This document shows positions 7,079-10,195 of a DNA stretch of 10,195 nt, piece after piece. Source of the stretch: Bacteroidota bacterium (GTDB lineage Bacteria > Bacteroidota > Bacteroidia > Bacteroidales > CAJPTX01); assembly GCA_002748015.1 (NCBI GenBank), contig PDRH01000111.1, positions 1 through 10,195 on the forward strand. Reading direction: 5' to 3'. A program made the translations under genes and the position numbers. The notes under the pieces are model-generated. The model worked only from the letters and a program-made list of their open reading frames with translations, was not told the origin of the DNA and did no database searches. The number at the start of each line of letters is the position of its first letter. The first letter of the stretch is position 1.

Positions 7079-8176
7079 ATGGGAACTCAAGCGATACCCT
7101 GCCCCGAATGCGGGCACATGAAGTACTTCGAGGGGCTATGCAATGGTTGCCGGCAGAAGGAAATTCGCAAACGCTACCTAGCCATGAGCGAGACGGAGGT
7201 CGCCCAAACCATCGAAGAGCTACTCGCCAGCATTGAGCGCATCCAAGAGGCCAAGGAGCTAGACGCATTCTGGGCGCTGCTGGCCTATAGGGACATCAAC
7301 ACCGCAAGGCTCGCCCAGGCGGCCTACGAGAAGGACATATTCTGGCCCGGCGAGCTATACCGCGATGCCCCCCTAGAGGTGGTAGAAGGGCTTATCGCCA
7401 GGCTAAAGAACCCCAAATGCAAAGAGGCCAACGACATCCTCTGCTGCCTAGCCAAGCGCGGCGGGGAGGAGGTCTTGGCCTGCTTCCAGGAGCTGGAGGC
7501 GCATCCCCTACCCTGGCGCGCCAAGCTCTACGTTGACCCCTCGAGGTATGCCCACGAGGGCGGATGGACCTTCACCCCGGATGGGAAGGTACACCGGCTC
7601 GCCCCGGCGCATTGCTATACGCTCGAGCCGAGCGAGCATGAGGACGGAGCGGTAAGAGTCGCCCAGCTACGCCACGACACCTGCGAGCACTGCGGCTGCC
7701 GGCTGGTGGACATACTCCGCCTGGACGGCCAGGACGAGCGGCTATCCTTCCTGGGATTAGAAGGCAGGATACACCTCCCGCTATGCCCAAGCTGCGTCAC
7801 ACTGTCCGAGCACGCCCTCATACGCTACACGCCCAACGGCGAGAGCACCTCCGAGCTAAAGGATCTCGAAGATGAGGAAGAGCGCCTCCTACCGCCGGAG
7901 GAGCTACAGGGGATGGCGAGCAAGGGGCTATGCCTCTCTCAGGAGGAGGCCCCCCTCTACTTTGCGCATGGAGGCGCCCCCACCTCAACCATTGGTGGCA
8001 TGCCAGACTGGGTGCAGGATGCCGAGTACCCCACCTGCCCCGACTGCGGGCGGACCATGCGCTTCCTCGGGCAAATCGTATGGGAGCAAATCCTAGACCA
8101 GTACGCAGAGGGAACGCTCTTTCTCACCTACTGCCGGGAGTGCCGGGTAGCCATCGCCATGCACCAGCAGACCTAG
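7079..8176 (+). CDS. Cysteine-rich zinc-ribbon protein with YwqG/DUF1963-like C-terminus
   Basis: This 365-residue soluble protein of unknown function has three cysteine clusters that look like zinc ribbons. They are Cys8/11/21/24 at the N-terminus, Cys202/205 (also Cys207) with Cys236/239 in the middle, and Cys320/323 with Cys352/355 near the end. Residues about 38-145 are helical and might form HEAT-like repeats. The C-terminal part reads GGMPDWVQ (306-313) and then CPDCGRTMRFLGQI (320-333). That resembles the P-W-Q and CP.CG...FL.Q pattern of the YwqG/DUF1963 group, whose biochemical role is not established. Such proteins occur in Bacteroidota accessory regions, sometimes near immunity genes. 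It follows the Imm17-like gene by 39 bases and probably shares its promoter. No clear terminator is seen in the 67 bases after its stop. The gene is clearly real because the long frame is structured and rich in paired cysteines. The family name is tentative. Confidence 0.7.
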   Translation: MGTQAIPCPECGHMKYFEGLCNGCRQKEIRKRYLAMSETEVAQTIEELLASIERIQEAKELDAFWALLAYRDINTARLAQAAYEKDIFWPGELYRDAPLEVVEGLIARLKNPKCKEANDILCCLAKRGGEEVLACFQELEAHPLPWRAKLYVDPSRYAHEGGWTFTPDGKVHRLAPAHCYTLEPSEHEDGAVRVAQLRHDTCEHCGCRLVDILRLDGQDERLSFLGLEGRIHLPLCPSCVTLSEHALIRYTPNGESTSELKDLEDEEERLLPPEELQGMASKGLCLSQEEAPLYFAHGGAPTSTIGGMPDWVQDAEYPTCPDCGRTMRFLGQIVWEQILDQYAEGTLFLTYCRECRVAIAMHQQT

Positions 8177-8243
8177 CCGCCCGCGGCGCCGCACATAGCG
8201 TGCTTACCACCCAGATTCGACAATGGAGGCTCGGGGTACGAGG

Positions 8244-9911
8244 CTACTCCTCCATCCAATCCCGACGGCGCAAGCTAAAGGGGATGCGGCCAATAGAGAT
8301 CGCCCGATCCACCCGCCCGATCGTCTCAGTAAGCTCCGCAAGGGTCTCCTCATAGTCATCATAGAAAAGGTAAACCTTAAGCATCTTCCCCCTAGGCATT
8401 TCGAGGAAAACCCGTACCTCCCCCCCGCTTCGCACCTCTAAACACCAGCGTATGCCGCGTAGCCCATGGAGCCAGTGGAGCACCCGACGCTCGAATATAG
8501 CAGCCCCGAGCTGCCGGTCGAGAGAAGCCTGCACCTCCCCGAAGAAACCAGGTATCCCCATGATAAAAGCGCACATATGCTCCTCGGATGGTAGTCCCGT
8601 TTCCAGATTGAAGTTAATTACACCATCAAAACCGGTAAGATAAAGATCGAACCCCCTCGCATGCCCCCGAATAGATACAAGCACATCCCCCTCAAACGTC
8701 GTACCCGTGGCTACCCAGTGCTTAGCCCCCTTAATCGCCCGTTTTTCAAACCTAATACCCCTCGGGCACCATCTCCGCATCATGGCCATATAATCCTCTA
8801 TCAGACCTGCATGATGGTGCTCCCGGGGTAGCATCCGATCGACATATCCACACATAGCCATCACCCAGTGTGGGTTGCTTCTATAGTACGCAGGGTACAA
8901 GGACGATCGCCTGCGAACCACACCCCACTTCATCCGGGCCGGGGTGGGCACCACCTCCATGATAACCCACGCAGCGTAAAACATCCCCTTCACCATCTGA
9001 ATGGTATCCATTACATGGCCGGCTGAACGCACCACTCCCTCATAGGGGAGCGACAACTGAACGTAGGTTATAGGCGCAAGCTGCACCCGCAGAACATAGC
9101 CCCTACGCCGCTCTTCTACTCGAAAATCGTAGCCCTTGGACTTCAGCGAACCCAGCACGAGCGGCTCAAAAGCGACACTCGCCACCTTCTTGAGCTTACC
9201 CAGCTTCAGCTCCTGCCGCTCATCCTCAGCGATGCGTTGCAGATAGTCCGCGCAGAAAGAAGGGAAACCGATCAGCAGCTCCCGAGCCTCCTCCAGGAGA
9301 TGCTTTCGCCTGCTGAAGCCAAGACCATCCGAGCTAAGCTCCAGGAAGAAGGGATAGATGAAACCTTCCTGCCAGGAGTTGACCAGCATAAGGACAAGCT
9401 GCCCATTCAGGCGATAGCCAATATGCGTCACCATCCCCCGCTCATCGCGACTGACCTCCTTCTCCATGCTGGGGCTGTCCCATGCGGCAATCGTTTCAAA
9501 CTCGTAGGCCAGGGCGCGGGGATGATGCACCCGATTGTAGCACCTACGCCTCCCGCCAAATACCCTACGGAGAAAACGTCTCATCTCTCCATTCCATAGG
9601 AACTGCCGCTGCTCGCTCAGCTCCTCCAGGGCATCAGGGCGAAAGCGAGCCAACTCCTCCGGAGAAAGCGGTGCACCGGGCAAAAGCTCGCGCGCAACCA
9701 TAGGCAACGATAGGGGCGGAGGATGTGCCACCACACGAAAGCCCCTACTGCAGTACTCCTCCACCAGCTCATCCGTATCCTGCAGATTGTAGCACTTTCC
9801 CCGTTTGGCTCGTCCCAGCGTCCCTATTGCCCCCTGAATAACCACGTAATCAGCTAAATCCGCCTCGACTTCGCAAAACAGACCGCTGTCCCTATTCTCT
9901 AGATACTTCAT
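8244..9911 (-). CDS. Uncharacterised 555-residue protein with degenerate WGR-like N-terminus and internal duplication
   Basis: I do not recognise the full-length protein. Residues about 9-60 resemble a WGR domain: an aromatic-x-x-E strand (LFCEVEA), then QGAIGTLGRA where WGR proteins have WGRIGTxGQ, and an ending like KGF (SRGFRV). The hallmark Trp-Gly-Arg is changed to Gln-Gly-Ala, so any binding function may be lost. Later regions look duplicated. LLIGFPSF (212-219), followed by a helix and strands with GYVLRVQL (271-278), parallels FIMGIPGFF (449-457) followed by GEVRVFLEM (497-505). Each ends in an acidic helix. No signal peptide, membrane segment or catalytic motif is apparent. The ATG at 9911 (MKYLENRDSG) is the first in frame and has no strong Shine-Dalgarno. 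The gene converges on the YwqG-like gene and stands alone. WGR-containing proteins include DNA-binding and accessory-locus members, but I assign no function. Confidence 0.7.
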   Translation of the reverse strand: MKYLENRDSGLFCEVEADLADYVVIQGAIGTLGRAKRGKCYNLQDTDELVEEYCSRGFRVVAHPPPLSLPMVARELLPGAPLSPEELARFRPDALEELSEQRQFLWNGEMRRFLRRVFGGRRRCYNRVHHPRALAYEFETIAAWDSPSMEKEVSRDERGMVTHIGYRLNGQLVLMLVNSWQEGFIYPFFLELSSDGLGFSRRKHLLEEARELLIGFPSFCADYLQRIAEDERQELKLGKLKKVASVAFEPLVLGSLKSKGYDFRVEERRRGYVLRVQLAPITYVQLSLPYEGVVRSAGHVMDTIQMVKGMFYAAWVIMEVVPTPARMKWGVVRRRSSLYPAYYRSNPHWVMAMCGYVDRMLPREHHHAGLIEDYMAMMRRWCPRGIRFEKRAIKGAKHWVATGTTFEGDVLVSIRGHARGFDLYLTGFDGVINFNLETGLPSEEHMCAFIMGIPGFFGEVQASLDRQLGAAIFERRVLHWLHGLRGIRWCLEVRSGGEVRVFLEMPRGKMLKVYLFYDDYEETLAELTETIGRVDRAISIGRIPFSLRRRDWMEE

Positions 9912-9999
9912 ACTCGCAAAGCTTACGTGCTAAGTTAAGGCTTCTCCGCAAGAAAAGCAAGCTACGGATACGCACGCCCAACAGCGACTACCGAACGCT

Positions 10000-10131
10000 C
10001 TACTCGACCAGACTGGTAGCGCACAGCACGCCGTACAGCCCCACCCAGATGCCTTCGATAGATACGCCCCCAGGGAGAGGATGGTTCCACCAATTGAGCA
10101 GGCCATTGCAACGATTACAGCACCAGTGCAT
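10000..10131 (-). CDS. Possible 43-residue small protein
   Basis: A short ATG-to-TAG frame encodes a peptide starting MHWCCNRCNGLLNWW and ending in a more hydrophobic stretch, WVGLYGVLCATSLVE. The CCxxC cluster and tryptophans are unusual for a chance frame, but there is no Shine-Dalgarno. The frame is closed upstream by a stop inside the terminal palindrome. It ends 88 bases before the start of the 555-residue gene on the same strand. It could also be chance, or the tail of a gene cut by a junction or mis-assembly at the palindrome. Confidence 0.2.
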   Translation of the reverse strand: MHWCCNRCNGLLNWWNHPLPGGVSIEGIWVGLYGVLCATSLVE

Positions 10132-10139
10132 ACAGCATC

Positions 10140-10195
10140 CGCCTAGGGGTCCCCTCCCTATTTCTCCGGAGAAATAGGGAGGGGACCCCTAGGCG
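10140..10195. repeat. Perfect 56-bp palindrome at the window end
   Basis: The 28 bases from CGCCTAGGGG to TTTCTCC (10140-10167) are followed immediately by their exact reverse complement (10168-10195), with no spacer and no mismatch. The arms are GC-rich with a purine/pyrimidine bias. The final base of the palindrome is the final base of the window. It could be a real inverted repeat or hairpin, but a no-loop perfect palindrome at a sequence end is also a typical assembly artefact. Confidence 0.95.

Noticed and set aside
8184..8193. GCGGCGCCGC palindrome between the convergent genes
   Set aside because: It is short, with no loop and no T tract on either strand, so it does not qualify as a terminator in GC-rich DNA.
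9912..9928. TAAGCTTTG on the minus strand just before the 555-residue gene, as a -7 element
   Set aside because: It has one base too many between TA and TTTG, no convincing -33 partner, and would leave almost no leader before the ATG.

Overview
The window most likely comes from a GC-rich member of the Bacteroidota. The main evidence is three intergenic promoters with exact matches to the TAnnTTTG -7 element of that phylum. Two of them also have a TTG or TTTG -33 element at about the right distance. Shine-Dalgarno sequences are mostly weak, as expected for the phylum. The genus cannot be fixed from this sequence. I see no tRNA, rRNA, CRISPR array, insertion sequence or transposase.

Layout, left to right. 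(1) Positions 1-1638, minus strand: two tandem, diverged copies of a TcmP/leucine-carboxyl-methyltransferase-type SAM-dependent methyltransferase. The left copy runs off the window edge. (2) Positions 1666-1873: a divergent promoter region with one Bacteroidota promoter facing each way. The rightward transcript starts with a leader that can fold into a 10-bp stem just before the first start codon. (3) Positions 1874-4288, plus strand: a two-gene operon. Its first product resembles YbjN/CesT-type chaperones. Its second is a signal-less trypsin-like serine protease followed by a four-cysteine zinc ribbon and a C-terminal domain that again looks YbjN-like. (4) A strong hairpin terminator at 4338-4364 sits between this operon and the convergent lysyl-tRNA synthetase gene. 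(5) Positions 4392-6437, minus strand: a class I (archaeal-type) lysyl-tRNA synthetase with an added C-terminal Trbp111/EMAP-II-like tRNA-binding domain. (6) Positions 6572-8176, plus strand: a near-perfect promoter, then a two-helix membrane protein resembling the Imm17 immunity family, then a cysteine-rich protein whose tail resembles YwqG/DUF1963. (7) Positions 8244-9911, minus strand: a 555-residue protein of unknown function with a degenerate WGR-like N-terminus and an apparent internal duplication. (8) Positions 9912-10195: a gene-poor end with one doubtful 43-codon ORF, then a perfect 56-bp palindrome that ends exactly at the last base.

The most interesting unit is the chaperone-like/protease operon. 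A cytosolic protease carrying a YbjN-like domain next to a stand-alone YbjN-like protein suggests a partner-directed proteolysis or quality-control module. Its role is inference only. The LysRS-Trbp111 fusion, the tandem methyltransferases and the Imm17-like/YwqG-like pair are secondary points. The terminal palindrome is striking but may be an assembly artefact.
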